From the NCBI RefSeq assembly GCF_943193095.1, contig NZ_CALPCV010000003.1, forward strand, positions 1 to 64,000: a stretch of DNA of 64,000 nucleotides, given 5' to 3'. Shown here one piece after another: positions 1-8,223 of the stretch (position 1 is the stretch's first letter; every line of letters begins with the position of its first letter). Made by a program: the position numbers and the translations under genes. Under the pieces are notes generated by a model. That model was not told where the DNA came from. It worked only from the letters and a program-made list of their open reading frames with translations, and did no database searches. This DNA comes from Parasutterella muris. GTDB taxonomy: Bacteria > Pseudomonadota > Gammaproteobacteria > Burkholderiales > Burkholderiaceae_F.

Positions 1-393
1 GGCTCAGCAAATGAAGCTCTCAGAATATATCGACAGAGAGATATCATCGAAAAAAACTTCAACAATCTCAAAGAACGCTGCTCAGGGCGTCGAATGCGCT
101 GCCGGGAAAGAGCTCTTGAAGGAAAAGTCTTCGTTTTATTTTTAAGCCTGATCCTTCTAATGAATCTGAAGATGAGATTTACCTTAGCAAAGAGAACCGA
201 AGCGAAGCAGGATGCATCGTCAAAGTACTTGCCGAACGATACACCGGACTTCCTGAGAATGATGGGGGCTGTTGACGTAACCAGCAGGAAATCTGACGAA
301 GAAAACTCTTTTTACTGGGACCTAATCCCCAAGAAACTAAGAGCGACGATGGAAGCTCTGAAGATAGCCGTGCCTCCAAGATTTATCACCTAG
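1..393 (+). CDS. IS4/IS1634-type transposase, C-terminal part (5' end outside window)
   Basis: An open frame runs from the first base of the window to TAG at 391-393, giving 130 residues with no start; the gene begins upstream of the window. Seen directly: residues 10-24 (nt 28-72) fit the Y-(2)-R-(3)-E-(6)-K signature of the IS4-superfamily DDE transposases exactly (Tyr at nt 28-30, Arg 37-39, Glu 49-51, Lys 70-72). The Glu would be the third catalytic acidic residue. A hydrophobic stretch (VFVLFLSLILL) follows, as is usual in IS1634-like transposases. The last about 90 residues are Lys/Glu-rich. Whether the element is intact cannot be judged, because its left part is outside the window and no clear right terminal repeat was recognised after the stop. 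Confidence 0.75.
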   Translation, partial: GSANEALRIYRQRDIIEKNFNNLKERCSGRRMRCRERALEGKVFVLFLSLILLMNLKMRFTLAKRTEAKQDASSKYLPNDTPDFLRMMGAVDVTSRKSDEENSFYWDLIPKKLRATMEALKIAVPPRFIT

Positions 394-405
394 AGGGCAC
401 GGAAT

Positions 406-624
406 TCAGGGTAAAAAAATCTCCGGCGTGACGAACACGCCGGAGCAGCTAAACAAAGATGAGAGAGGGAGCACTTCCGCGACATAGGAGGAAAACGCGG
501 TGGCTACAACCTCAGAATCACAAACATTAGCATAAACAGCCAAGCGCCCCTTCTCACGCTTGGCAGGCATGACCTCAATCCAATCAATACCTAGGTGGTA
601 CTTTAACCCTGTCGGGTAAATAAT
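406..624 (-). pseudogene. Unrecognised protein fragment (C-terminal remnant)
   Basis: Minus-strand frame open from just after a TGA (625-627) to TGA at 406-408, 72 codons. The only in-frame ATG is internal, at 568-570, leaving 54 residues. The composition is protein-like: the segment GIDWIEVMPAKREKGRLAVY is followed by a less convincing tail that runs through the terminator hairpin at 421-445. No family was recognised. The stop just upstream suggests a broken gene whose 5' part was lost or frameshifted. It could be a chance open frame. Confidence 0.25.
412..445 (-). terminator. Rho-independent terminator
   Basis: A perfect 10-bp inverted repeat, CTCCGGCGTG (421-430) and CACGCCGGAG (436-445), has a 5-base loop. 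Read on the minus strand it is followed by ATTTTTTT (413-420), a proper U-tract. No such tract follows on the plus strand. It therefore ends transcription coming from the 446-1200 side, where only the fragment at 406-624 now lies. Confidence 0.7.
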
Positions 625-1193
625 TCAGTCATAAAATGTGTCAGTTGTATGGCTTTGTGAATGAGAAGAATACGTACGCCGAGCTCGTTTCTTTAGCGGT
701 ATTTACACCGCTCTGAAACCGTTAGAGACGCTGCAAAATTCGACTCGGTGCACAGAAGATGGACTGAAGATTTTTTACAGTGCAGCCATTCCGGTAACTG
801 CGGCTCTTTGTATTCTTAAATTTTCTTGAGCAGGAACCACTGATATCCAAGGATTCTTCGAGCGAAATCGCCGTCAATGAAATGGCGTGAAGTATGAAAT
901 TGGGATAAAAAAGAAGGATGGCACTGCGCCGATCGGAGATCTAAGCCCCTGTTACATGTCACCGGACGGCTGGTCAGAGCCGCTACGCTAATAAAGTTGT
1001 ATTAAAAAACAATCGAAAGATTAACGCTGCTTCTTTTAATACGGTATTTACAAGCTCAGAACACACGGTTGAAGAAAGAATTCCCTAACTCTGCAAGGCA
1101 GAAAGAAAGCAGTAACGCGGTCAAAGCTCTTAGTAAGGAGAAAATTCTGAATCTGCTTCGCTTGGCCTTTTAGGCGCTTTGCTTTGTAAGGCA

Positions 1194-1227
1194 ATAAGAA
1201 AGGCCGCTGTCTTTGGACCGCGGCCTT
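1194..1227 (-). terminator. Terminator of the FMN/FAD reductase gene
   Basis: The arms AAGGCCGC (1200-1207) and GCGGCCTT (1220-1227) enclose a 12-base loop. On the minus strand the stem is followed by TTCTTATT. It lies about 24 bases after the stop of the reductase gene at 1251. Confidence 0.65.
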
Positions 1228-1250
1228 AATACTAACAGCGAGTCAAAAGA

Positions 1251-3056
1251 TTATTTCTTCTTGCCTTTGATCGCAGCGGTTGCAGCGTCTGCAGCGTCCA
1301 CGCCGGAAATGATGGCCCAGGAGTTCATCATCGCGGTCATAGAGTCAGCACCGTTGGCGCCGCCCACAACGCAGCCTGCACCGAAGAGGCCCGGAATCGG
1401 TTTGCCGCCTTTACCGAGAATCTGCATATCGGCGTTGGCTTTTAAGCCGCCAAGCGTTGTTGCAAAGCGCGGCTTCTGTTCAACGATGTAGTAGGGCGCT
1501 TTAAGAATGGCTTTCGGATTAGGACGATTGAATTCCGTATCCTTACCTTCTTCAGCCATCTTGTTCCACTGTTTGACTGTGGCTTCAAGACCCTGAGGAT
1601 CGATGCCCATGACCTTAGCGGCGTCAGCAAGGCTGTCGGACTCGACCATGATCGGACGGCCGTTGTTTTCAATCTTCAGCCATTTGCGCAGAACATCCTC
1701 ATTAGGAACGAGTTTGTCCTCAAGGCTCTTATCGAGATAGCGGTCGTAGCCGGTCTTATCCATGACGAGATACATAATCTTGTCGGGCTGAGCGACTGTG
1801 ATGTCGGTCAGTTCGCCAAGGCTTGCGCGTTCATTGATGATACGTTTGCCTTTGCTGTTCACGTAGATCGCGCCGGTGTCGTTGATTGTCGCTGTCGAGC
1901 TTGCGGTTGCAGCCAGACCGTGATTCGGCTCGGTTTCAACGCCCTGCGGATAGACCTTAACGAGGTCCATGTTGATGTTCTGAGCGCCGATCTTGCGTGC
2001 CATTTCATAGCCCTGGCCTTCGTCACTGTTGAGGCCGTAGAAGAGATAGCCTTTGAGTGTCGGAGGAAGCATCTTGGTGTTGGCACCGAAGCCGCCGGAC
2101 GCAAGAATTGTTTCTTTAGCCAGAATGGTGATCTTGTCGCCGTCGGAATTGACGGCAGTAATACCGCGGACGCGGCCGTTCTTATAGATCAGAGAGGTGG
2201 CTTTTGTTTCCATCAGGATCTTGCCGCCGTTTTTGGTGAAGATATCCGCCATTGTGCGGATGAAGTTCGGAGAACGGCCGGTGACACCGAGCTGACGGGA
2301 AGCGGAGTGATCGGGATACTGAGTGGCGGCAGGTCCATACGGGATCTTCAGGTCATCGATCAGCCAGTCAACAACCTTACCGGCTTTCTTACTGACCATG
2401 CCGACGAGAACCGGATCGTTCTTGTTTTTGCCGACATGCATGATGTCTTTGTACGCCAGTTCCGGAGAGTCCTTATCTTCCTTCATGACTTCGCGCTGAT
2501 AGCGGGAACCCGTGGCGATAAGCGTACCGGCGTTAAGAATAGTGTCGCCGCCCATGTACGGCATTTTTTCAATCAGGATGGTCGGGTTGCCGTTCAGCTG
2601 GGAGCGGACAGCGGCAGCCATGCCGCTCGCGCCGGAGCCGACCACGACAACCGCGGTCTTGTACTCGACGTCAATGTTGCTCGCGACTTTCTTTGTCGGT
2701 GCTTTGTAGTAATCACTCGGTTTGCCGCCGGCTTCCTTAACGGCGTTGGTGGCGGCTGCCTGGATGGCCATGCTCGTTAAAGTGGCGCCGGAAACATTAT
2801 TGACGCGAAGAGACTGATTCTTGACGATTTCGGCCGGAACGCGGGCGATCGCGACATCGGAAATCATGGCGGATTCACCGGATTTCACAACTTTAACGTC
2901 GGCGATCTTGCCTGCTTTCATCGTAACGGCAACAGTGACAGGACCGTTTTTACCGTTTGCGCTTCCTTCATAAGTGCCGTCTTCGACTGCTGCCTGAGCA
3001 ACAGAGGAAAGCGCCATAGAAACGGCTGCTGCAGTTACAAGAAATTTGAAATTCAT
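1251..3056 (-). CDS. Exported FMN/FAD-dependent fumarate/urocanate-reductase-like flavoprotein
   Basis: 601 residues. Residues 1-22 are a Sec signal peptide ending AQA. An FMN-binding domain (about 25-110) contains SGATLTS, whose Thr92 is the expected site of covalent FMN attachment by ApbE. A FAD-binding-2 domain starts with GSGASG (140-145) and LIEKMPYMGGD, and ends with GLFGAGCVVGG. The family reduces C=C bonds of fumarate, urocanate or related acids at the outer face of the inner membrane; the substrate cannot be told from sequence. No haem-binding CXXCH is present, so electrons must come from a separate donor, and no such gene adjoins. AGGAGAT lies 8 bases before the ATG. A terminator follows. 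A paralogue lacking the FMN domain is at 15188-16705. Confidence 0.85.
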   Translation of the reverse strand: MNFKFLVTAAAVSMALSSVAQAAVEDGTYEGSANGKNGPVTVAVTMKAGKIADVKVVKSGESAMISDVAIARVPAEIVKNQSLRVNNVSGATLTSMAIQAAATNAVKEAGGKPSDYYKAPTKKVASNIDVEYKTAVVVVGSGASGMAAAVRSQLNGNPTILIEKMPYMGGDTILNAGTLIATGSRYQREVMKEDKDSPELAYKDIMHVGKNKNDPVLVGMVSKKAGKVVDWLIDDLKIPYGPAATQYPDHSASRQLGVTGRSPNFIRTMADIFTKNGGKILMETKATSLIYKNGRVRGITAVNSDGDKITILAKETILASGGFGANTKMLPPTLKGYLFYGLNSDEGQGYEMARKIGAQNINMDLVKVYPQGVETEPNHGLAATASSTATINDTGAIYVNSKGKRIINERASLGELTDITVAQPDKIMYLVMDKTGYDRYLDKSLEDKLVPNEDVLRKWLKIENNGRPIMVESDSLADAAKVMGIDPQGLEATVKQWNKMAEEGKDTEFNRPNPKAILKAPYYIVEQKPRFATTLGGLKANADMQILGKGGKPIPGLFGAGCVVGGANGADSMTAMMNSWAIISGVDAADAATAAIKGKKK

Positions 3057-3326
3057 GTTTGTAATCTCCTGTTGGTTGAGTAATGTAATGGATTGTAAAA
3101 CTATTATTAGTACTTAATCTGTTCGGATGATAGATAGGTTGGCAGTGCGATGAAAAATTAAAGTAGTCATTTGAAATTAAATCAATTAATAATTTGCTTT
3201 CATAGGATTCAGACGGATGTGCGTGCGGAGAGAAGCGAGCATTCATTATTCTTATTTTGAGGTTGTAAAAATTCTACGGACTCAGGGCTTTATAGAATTT
3301 ATTCAACGAGCAACAGGGGTCTGATC

Positions 3327-3929
3327 ATGGAATTTATCAAGAGAAATTTTGGAAAACTTCTGCTGATTCTTTTTTGCTGCGGGATGACCGCTTATTGGTT
3401 TGCGGCACCGTATTTAGCAGCGGACAGAATCCTTGAAGCGGCAGAGCAGGGCAAGGCTGAACAGCTGAGTTCGTTTATTGATTTTCCAGCGCTGCGCGCA
3501 AACCTTAGCCGGCAGCTCAGAAATCAGATCAATGTGGGTTTAATGGAAAAAGACGGTGCAAACGGAGCGGATGCCGCTAACGATCTTTCTAACCGTCTTG
3601 TGGACGAACTTGTCACGCCCCAGGGGATTGCGGCTCTGCTTGGAAGCGGTAAAGTCAGTTCTAAAGAGATGACTGCGGACGGAAAGGCCGCTGAAGCAGC
3701 TTTGGCTGCTGCCGGCATCAATATCGACTTGATGAAGCCCTCTGATGCTTCAGGAAAACCGATGGATGCACGCTACAAACTGAGCGAACACTACGGAGAC
3801 AACCTATATCAGTTCGAAATCGAGCTCCAAAATCGAGATAAATCGGCAGAGAAAGTTCTCATATCGATGGAAAGGATTGGATTTTTCAGCTGGCAGGTAA
3901 ACAACATTCTGCTTCCTTTTTCGTCTTAG
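3327..3929 (+). CDS. DUF2939 membrane-anchored protein
   Basis: 200 residues. One N-terminal membrane segment (about residues 9-28, LLLILFCCGMTAYWFAAPYL) precedes a soluble, probably periplasmic domain. The region after the anchor (AADRILEAAEQGKAEQLSSF then a Leu/Arg-rich helix) is typical of the DUF2939 family, which is widespread in proteobacteria and has no assigned function. The fumarylacetoacetate-hydrolase-like gene starts 32 bases downstream on the same strand with no terminator between them, so the two may be co-transcribed, but no functional link is evident. Confidence 0.7.
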   Translation: MEFIKRNFGKLLLILFCCGMTAYWFAAPYLAADRILEAAEQGKAEQLSSFIDFPALRANLSRQLRNQINVGLMEKDGANGADAANDLSNRLVDELVTPQGIAALLGSGKVSSKEMTADGKAAEAALAAAGINIDLMKPSDASGKPMDARYKLSEHYGDNLYQFEIELQNRDKSAEKVLISMERIGFFSWQVNNILLPFSS

Positions 3930-3961
3930 ACTAACGCTGTTGGATAAGAAGGAAACAAATC

Positions 3962-4675
3962 ATGCCGTTTTTATTTCCGCAGGCCTTAGTGCCTGCAGTG
4001 CCGGTTTCCGGTGAGAAGGACATTTATTTTCCTGTACATCGGGTTTACTGTGTTGGCGCCAATTACGCCGATCATGTCGCAGAGGTCGGTTCGGAAGGCC
4101 GTGAAAAGCCGTTCTTTTTTTCTAAGCCTGCAGATGCGTTAGTGGTCTGCCGTGAGGGAAAAGAAGTTGAAATTCCGTATGCCCGAGATACAGATAACCT
4201 TTGTCTTGAAGTTGAACTGGTGGTCGCGATTGGAAAGACCGCTCCGAAGGTTGGGAAGATTACACCGGAAGAAGCAGAAAAATATATTTTCGGTTATGCC
4301 GCCGGCGTTGAGTTTACGCGTCGCAATTGGCAAAAGTACGTGAGAGAAAACCGTCAGCCGTGGGAAAAAGCGAAGGGTTTTGATTATTCTGCGCTCGTTA
4401 CTGAGATTAAGGATAAGCGCCGTATGCCGGATCCGGATAATCTTTCGATTTGGCTCTACGTGGATAATCAGGAACGTCAGAGAGGCAATACGGATCGGAT
4501 GATTTGGAAAATTCCGGAAATTATTTCCGAGCTTTCCGAGTCATGGCGTCTGACCGCAGGCGACCTGATCTATACAGGAACTCCGGCGGGAAGCGGACCG
4601 ATTAAAGAAGGGCAGAGTTTTGAAGGCGGCATCAACGGCGCCGGAACCTTCAAAGCGAAGATGGTCGCTCTTTAA
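3962..4675 (+). CDS. Fumarylacetoacetate hydrolase family protein
   Basis: 237 residues, the length of single-domain FAH-family enzymes such as acylpyruvases, oxaloacetate tautomerases and HpcE-type isomerases. Visible family features are the N-terminal VYCVGANYADHVAEV, the metal-site block KPADALVV then LEVELVVAIG with conserved Glu residues, and the C-terminal GDLIYTGTPAGSGPIKEGQ. The family binds a divalent metal through Glu/Glu/Asp and acts on 2-oxo or acylpyruvate-type acids in the cytoplasm. The exact substrate cannot be assigned. A strong terminator follows at 4682-4715, so it is the last gene of its unit with the DUF2939 gene. Confidence 0.85.
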   Translation: MPFLFPQALVPAVPVSGEKDIYFPVHRVYCVGANYADHVAEVGSEGREKPFFFSKPADALVVCREGKEVEIPYARDTDNLCLEVELVVAIGKTAPKVGKITPEEAEKYIFGYAAGVEFTRRNWQKYVRENRQPWEKAKGFDYSALVTEIKDKRRMPDPDNLSIWLYVDNQERQRGNTDRMIWKIPEIISELSESWRLTAGDLIYTGTPAGSGPIKEGQSFEGGINGAGTFKAKMVAL

Positions 4676-4681
4676 ACACAT

Positions 4682-4715
4682 AAAACCTGATCTTTAAACG
4701 GTCAGGTTTTTTCTT
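4682..4715 (+). terminator. Rho-independent terminator
   Basis: The arms AAAACCTGA (4682-4690) and TCAGGTTTT (4702-4710) are followed by TTCTT. It begins 7 bases after the stop of the FAH-family gene. Confidence 0.8.
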
Positions 4716-4736
4716 GGGTAATCTTTTTAGCTGACC

Positions 4737-4765
4737 TTGATTTTATTGGGGTTTGCAGTTATGCT
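4737..4765 (+). promoter_or_regulatory. Sigma-70-type promoter of the asparaginase gene
   Basis: TTGATT (4737-4742) and TATGCT (4760-4765) are separated by 17 bases, between the upstream terminator and the asparaginase start at 4811. AGGAG (4801-4805) precedes the ATG at 4811. Confidence 0.45.
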
Positions 4766-4810
4766 CTCGCGGGAGGGTTAATTTTAAAAAACTTATATCA
4801 AGGAGAGAAA

Positions 4811-5863
4811 ATGTCTTTCAGAAAAATTCTTCTGTCTGCTGCGCTTTTTACTGCTACAGCCGCATTCGCTGCGGACCTTCCTGCGGTTAAGATTCTTGCT
4901 ACCGGCGGAACGATTGCCGGTACCGCGGCTTCGAACACTCAGACGACAGGTTACAAGGCCGGCGACCTCGGAATCCAGACTCTGATCGAGGCAGTGCCCG
5001 CAATGAAGGACTACGCCGATGTGTCCGGAGAGCAGATTGTGAAGATTTCTTCCAACAACATGGATACCAAGACACTTCTCAAGCTTGCAAAGCGCGTCAA
5101 TGAGCTGCTTGCCGATCCTAAAACAGATGGTATTGTTATTACGCACGGAACCGATACGCTTGAAGAAACCGCTTACTTCCTGAATCTGGTCGCTAAGAGC
5201 GATAAACCTGTCATCCTGGTTGGCGCGATGCGTCCTGCGACAGCGATTTCTGCCGACGGTCCGATGAACCTTCTCGAAGCGGTCCGCATCGCAGCTTCTA
5301 AAGAAGCAAAAGGCAAAGGCGTCATGATTGTCATGAATGACGAGATTAACGGTGCTCGCGACGTTACTAAGACCAATACCACCAACGTTTCGACATTTAA
5401 ATCTCCTGAACTCGGCGCTCTCGGCTATATCAGCGGCGGCAAGATCCGTTTCTACAAAGAGTCAACCAAGCGCCATACCGTCAATAGCGAATTTGATGTT
5501 TCCAAGCTCGACACACTGCCGCGCGTGGACATCATCTACTCTCATATCGATGATGATCCGGTTATGGCCGAAGCAGCGCTTAAAGCCGGCGCAAAAGGTA
5601 TTGTTCATGCAGGTACAGGCAACGGTTCTATCGCCGATCCGACCTTTGAAGCGCTGAAGAAAGCTGCAGCCAACGGCACAGTCGTTGTCAGAAGCGCCCG
5701 CGTGCCCAACGGTGCGACGACAGTGTCCGTTCCGAAGTACACGGAAGCCGGCCTTCTCGAATCCGATACGCTGAATCCGCAGAAGGCGCGTCTGCTGCTT
5801 CAGCTTGCACTGACCAAGACCAGCGATCCGAAAGAAATTCAGAGAATGTTTGATGAGTACTAA
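4811..5863 (+). CDS. ansB: L-asparaginase type II, periplasmic
   Basis: 350 residues with a signal peptide (1-20, ending AFA), so the enzyme is exported. Asparaginase signature 1, ATGGTIAG, supplies the nucleophilic Thr (about residue 34). Signature 2, THGTDTLEETAYFLNL, supplies the second Thr-Asp pair. The loop with VGAMRPATAISADGPMNL matches bacterial type II enzymes. It hydrolyses asparagine (often also glutamine) to aspartate and ammonia in the periplasm. It is monocistronic: own promoter upstream, bidirectional terminator downstream. In an anaerobe this would feed aspartate to uptake and to fumarate formation (inference), which fits the AspT-type antiporter and exported reductases nearby. 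Confidence 0.95.
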   Translation: MSFRKILLSAALFTATAAFAADLPAVKILATGGTIAGTAASNTQTTGYKAGDLGIQTLIEAVPAMKDYADVSGEQIVKISSNNMDTKTLLKLAKRVNELLADPKTDGIVITHGTDTLEETAYFLNLVAKSDKPVILVGAMRPATAISADGPMNLLEAVRIAASKEAKGKGVMIVMNDEINGARDVTKTNTTNVSTFKSPELGALGYISGGKIRFYKESTKRHTVNSEFDVSKLDTLPRVDIIYSHIDDDPVMAEAALKAGAKGIVHAGTGNGSIADPTFEALKKAAANGTVVVRSARVPNGATTVSVPKYTEAGLLESDTLNPQKARLLLQLALTKTSDPKEIQRMFDEY

Positions 5864-5883
5864 TCGGTTATCTGCTTAGCCAA

Positions 5884-5921
5884 AGAAAAAGCCTCGTAAT
5901 CTGCAAAAGATTCGAGGCTTT
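5884..5921. terminator. Bidirectional terminator between ansB and mltB
   Basis: The arms GCCTCG (5891-5896) and CGAGGC (5913-5918) carry inner pairing AATCT/AGATT. A T-run follows on the plus strand, and a longer TTTTTCTTT follows on the minus strand. It serves both converging genes. Confidence 0.75.
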
Positions 5922-5925
5922 CCTG

Positions 5926-7110
5926 TTAACCGGCCGTCTTAGGCGGATTCAGCGGCGTAACCGTTTCTTTGATTCCATCTGAAGGATTCGGCGAGGCTGC
6001 CGGTTTTAAATGAGGCGGAAGCAGCTTCTCGCCGTCAATCAGCCCCGTGTAGCCCATCAGTTCGGCAATCGCCGTTCCGAGTTCCAGAACAGCACCTGCA
6101 TAAAAATAGCTGCTGTTGTAGCGCAGTACCGATGTGAAATTCTTTGTGCCGATTCGATAAAGTTTGGTGTAATCGAGAGAACCCGGAATGTAATAGGGGA
6201 AGTCGACGATAAAGACGGGCATATCAGCCGGATAATGCGCGGTTTTATCCAAGGGCTTAACACCGCTCTTGAGAAGCGAGGACCATTTAAAGCGAGGATT
6301 TGTGCCGCCTCCGAATTTTGCGGCCTGCTCATCCGTAATGTCCGCTTCAATCACCATGGGCAGACCTTCAACCCAGCCGTGTTTACTCAGGTAGTTGGCG
6401 ATGGAGCCGATCGTGTCAGCAGTGGAATGGTTGATATCAATCTTGCCGTCTCCGTCAAAGTCCACGCCGAAGCGTTTAATAGAGCTCGGCATGAATTGGG
6501 GCAGACCGACTGCGCCTGCGTAAGAGCCTTCAACCTCAAAGGGTTTTAAGTCATTTTTGTGCAGAATGACCAGAAATTCTTCCAGTTCTTTTTTGAAGAA
6601 GTCCGCGCGTCTCTTATAGTCAAAACTTAACGTGACCAAAGAGTCAAGCACTTTCCAGGAACCGGTATTTTCGCCGTAGCGGGTTTCAACACCGATAATG
6701 CCGATGATGACGGCCGGGTCGACGTGGTAGATTTCCTGAGCCTTATCCAGGTACTGCTTGTTGTCCTGCCAGAATTTCATTCCGAGATTCAGACGGTGCT
6801 GACCGAGGAAGATATTCCTGTATTTTTCCCAGTCCTTACGGGAGTCCTTAGTGTTTTTAGGCGCGGGTTTCGGTGTCATCAGCCGCTCGATCTTGGGCTG
6901 ATAGGTCGCCTGATCCAAGACCGCGGCAACCCATTCTTCATCAAGGCCTCGTCGGGCAGAAACGTCTTTAATGAACTTCTTGACTTCAGGCCGCTGGCTG
7001 TACAGCATCCTTTTTTCAGCAGCTGTAGAAGACATAGACTGTGCAAGAGATAAGCTGGAAAAAACGGACATACCCGCTATGCCTGCAAGAATGAAAGGTC
7101 GTCTGTACAT
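5926..7110 (-). CDS. mltB: Lytic murein transglycosylase B
   Basis: 394 residues from the ATG at 7110, chosen because GGAGGA lies 4 bases upstream; a TTG 15 bases earlier would add five residues. The N-terminus (MYRRPFILAGIAGMSVFSS) is a signal peptide. The body is an SLT_2 domain with the catalytic Glu in IIGVETRYGENTG and the family block GSYAGAVGLPQFMPSSIKRF followed by DFDGDGKIDI. It cleaves peptidoglycan glycan strands to 1,6-anhydro-muropeptides in the periplasm. No lipobox Cys was seen, so it looks soluble rather than lipid-anchored as in E. coli MltB. The C-terminus is Pro-rich. Confidence 0.9.
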   Translation of the reverse strand: MYRRPFILAGIAGMSVFSSLSLAQSMSSTAAEKRMLYSQRPEVKKFIKDVSARRGLDEEWVAAVLDQATYQPKIERLMTPKPAPKNTKDSRKDWEKYRNIFLGQHRLNLGMKFWQDNKQYLDKAQEIYHVDPAVIIGIIGVETRYGENTGSWKVLDSLVTLSFDYKRRADFFKKELEEFLVILHKNDLKPFEVEGSYAGAVGLPQFMPSSIKRFGVDFDGDGKIDINHSTADTIGSIANYLSKHGWVEGLPMVIEADITDEQAAKFGGGTNPRFKWSSLLKSGVKPLDKTAHYPADMPVFIVDFPYYIPGSLDYTKLYRIGTKNFTSVLRYNSSYFYAGAVLELGTAIAELMGYTGLIDGEKLLPPHLKPAASPNPSDGIKETVTPLNPPKTAG

Positions 7111-7286
7111 AAAGTCCTCCGTCAATTTCCTAAGGTTACCCCAAAAAGAGCGGCTGCGGCGTTTGCCGCAGCCTATTGGTTACATACCGAAATGCTTCTT
7201 TCAGATATCGCATGTTTATGGAACAAGAAATTTCCATATCGGACTGTATGACCATTAAAATGGAGCAAAAGACCAAGTAAAACTTT

Positions 7287-8222
7287 ATGTCAGATACTGT
7301 TCTCTACACGCACGACTCTTTTCTGAAGCATCGGATGGGGCTGACCAATCCGGAAAGCCCGGTGAGACTGGAAAAGATCAACGAGCTGCTTTTTGCGAGC
7401 GGCGCGCTGAGCCTGCTTGAACAGAAGCAGGCGCCCGTTGTAGCACTGACGGATCTTTTGGCCGCGCACGACGAGGATTACATCAGATTTCTCTCGAACA
7501 AGTCTCCGAAGGAGGGACTTGCTCAGGTGAACGTTGACACTTCCATGAATCCTTTTACATGGGAGGCGGCGCAGTATGCGGCCGGCGCGGCATGCGCTGC
7601 AGTCGATGATATTTGCAGAGGCGACTTTAAAAAGGCCTTCTGCGAAGTGCGTCCTCCGGGACACCACGCGCATAGAGACCATTCGGGCGGATTCTGCTTT
7701 TTAAATAATGCGGCTGTTGCCGCGCTGCATGCGATCGGTCAGTACGGACTTAAGCGCGTTGCGATTGCTGACTTCGATGTCCATCACGCGGACGGTACCT
7801 GCAATATTCTCGGCGGAAGAGAAGACGTTCTGATTCTTGACGGGTTCCAGCAGGCGCTTTTCCCGTATGCGCATACTCATCACGCGCCGCCGAACGCGAT
7901 TTATTCACCTTTCCCGGAGGGAACGGAAGGGATCGCGCTCAGAAGAACCATGGATGAAGTCTGGGTGCCGAAACTTTTGGAATACAAACCGGAGCTGCTG
8001 ATTGTGTCAGCCGGGTTTGACGCGCATCGCGAAGAAGATCAGGCGCAGCTTTTAATGGTGGAGCGTGATTACGCGTTCTTAGGGCGGCGCTTCTCCTGGA
8101 TATTGGAAGAAATTCCCGAATGCCGCGGAATTGCCGCAGTTCTGGAAGGCGGCTACAACATTTCGTCTTTGGCGCGAAGCTGCGCGGCCTTCATTATGCA
8201 GTTTGCATCGACGGAAAAATAA
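7287..8222 (+). CDS. Histone-deacetylase-family amidohydrolase
   Basis: 311 residues, the class II HDAC / acetoin-utilisation / acetylpolyamine amidohydrolase fold. Active-site features seen are VRPPGHHAHRDHSGGFCF with the His pair at 126-127, the zinc ligands in ADFDVHHADG (Asp164, His166), the third ligand in SAGFDAH, and the catalytic Tyr in LEGGY. It is a cytoplasmic zinc hydrolase removing acetyl groups from lysine or polyamines; the natural substrate is unknown. The next gene (MFS) starts 1 base after the stop, so the two form one transcription unit. Confidence 0.88.
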   Translation: MSDTVLYTHDSFLKHRMGLTNPESPVRLEKINELLFASGALSLLEQKQAPVVALTDLLAAHDEDYIRFLSNKSPKEGLAQVNVDTSMNPFTWEAAQYAAGAACAAVDDICRGDFKKAFCEVRPPGHHAHRDHSGGFCFLNNAAVAALHAIGQYGLKRVAIADFDVHHADGTCNILGGREDVLILDGFQQALFPYAHTHHAPPNAIYSPFPEGTEGIALRRTMDEVWVPKLLEYKPELLIVSAGFDAHREEDQAQLLMVERDYAFLGRRFSWILEEIPECRGIAAVLEGGYNISSLARSCAAFIMQFASTEK

Positions 8223-8223
8223 A

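Larger units (their letters stand above)
394..1250. other. Non-coding, decayed mobile-element debris
   Basis: About 850 bases lie between the transposase remnant and the terminator of the next gene, and no intact gene is visible. Short open pieces occur in several frames: the minus-strand piece at 406-624 (listed separately) and a plus-strand piece at about 984-1088 reading RYANKVVLKNN and ending at TAA. Around 605-650 there is an AT-rich stretch (GGGTAAATAATTCAGTCATA) that resembles the ends of IS256-family elements from memory; this is weak. The best reading is an insertion hot spot with overlapping degraded elements. Confidence 0.4.

Noticed and set aside
1920..2780. Plus-strand open frame of 286 codons
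   Set aside because: It is antisense to the FMN/FAD reductase, whose domains are unambiguous; it is a shadow of biased codon use.
3161..3190. TTGAAATTAAATCAA as an FNR box upstream of the reductase
   Set aside because: The half-sites have the wrong spacing by one base and the region is generally AT-rich.
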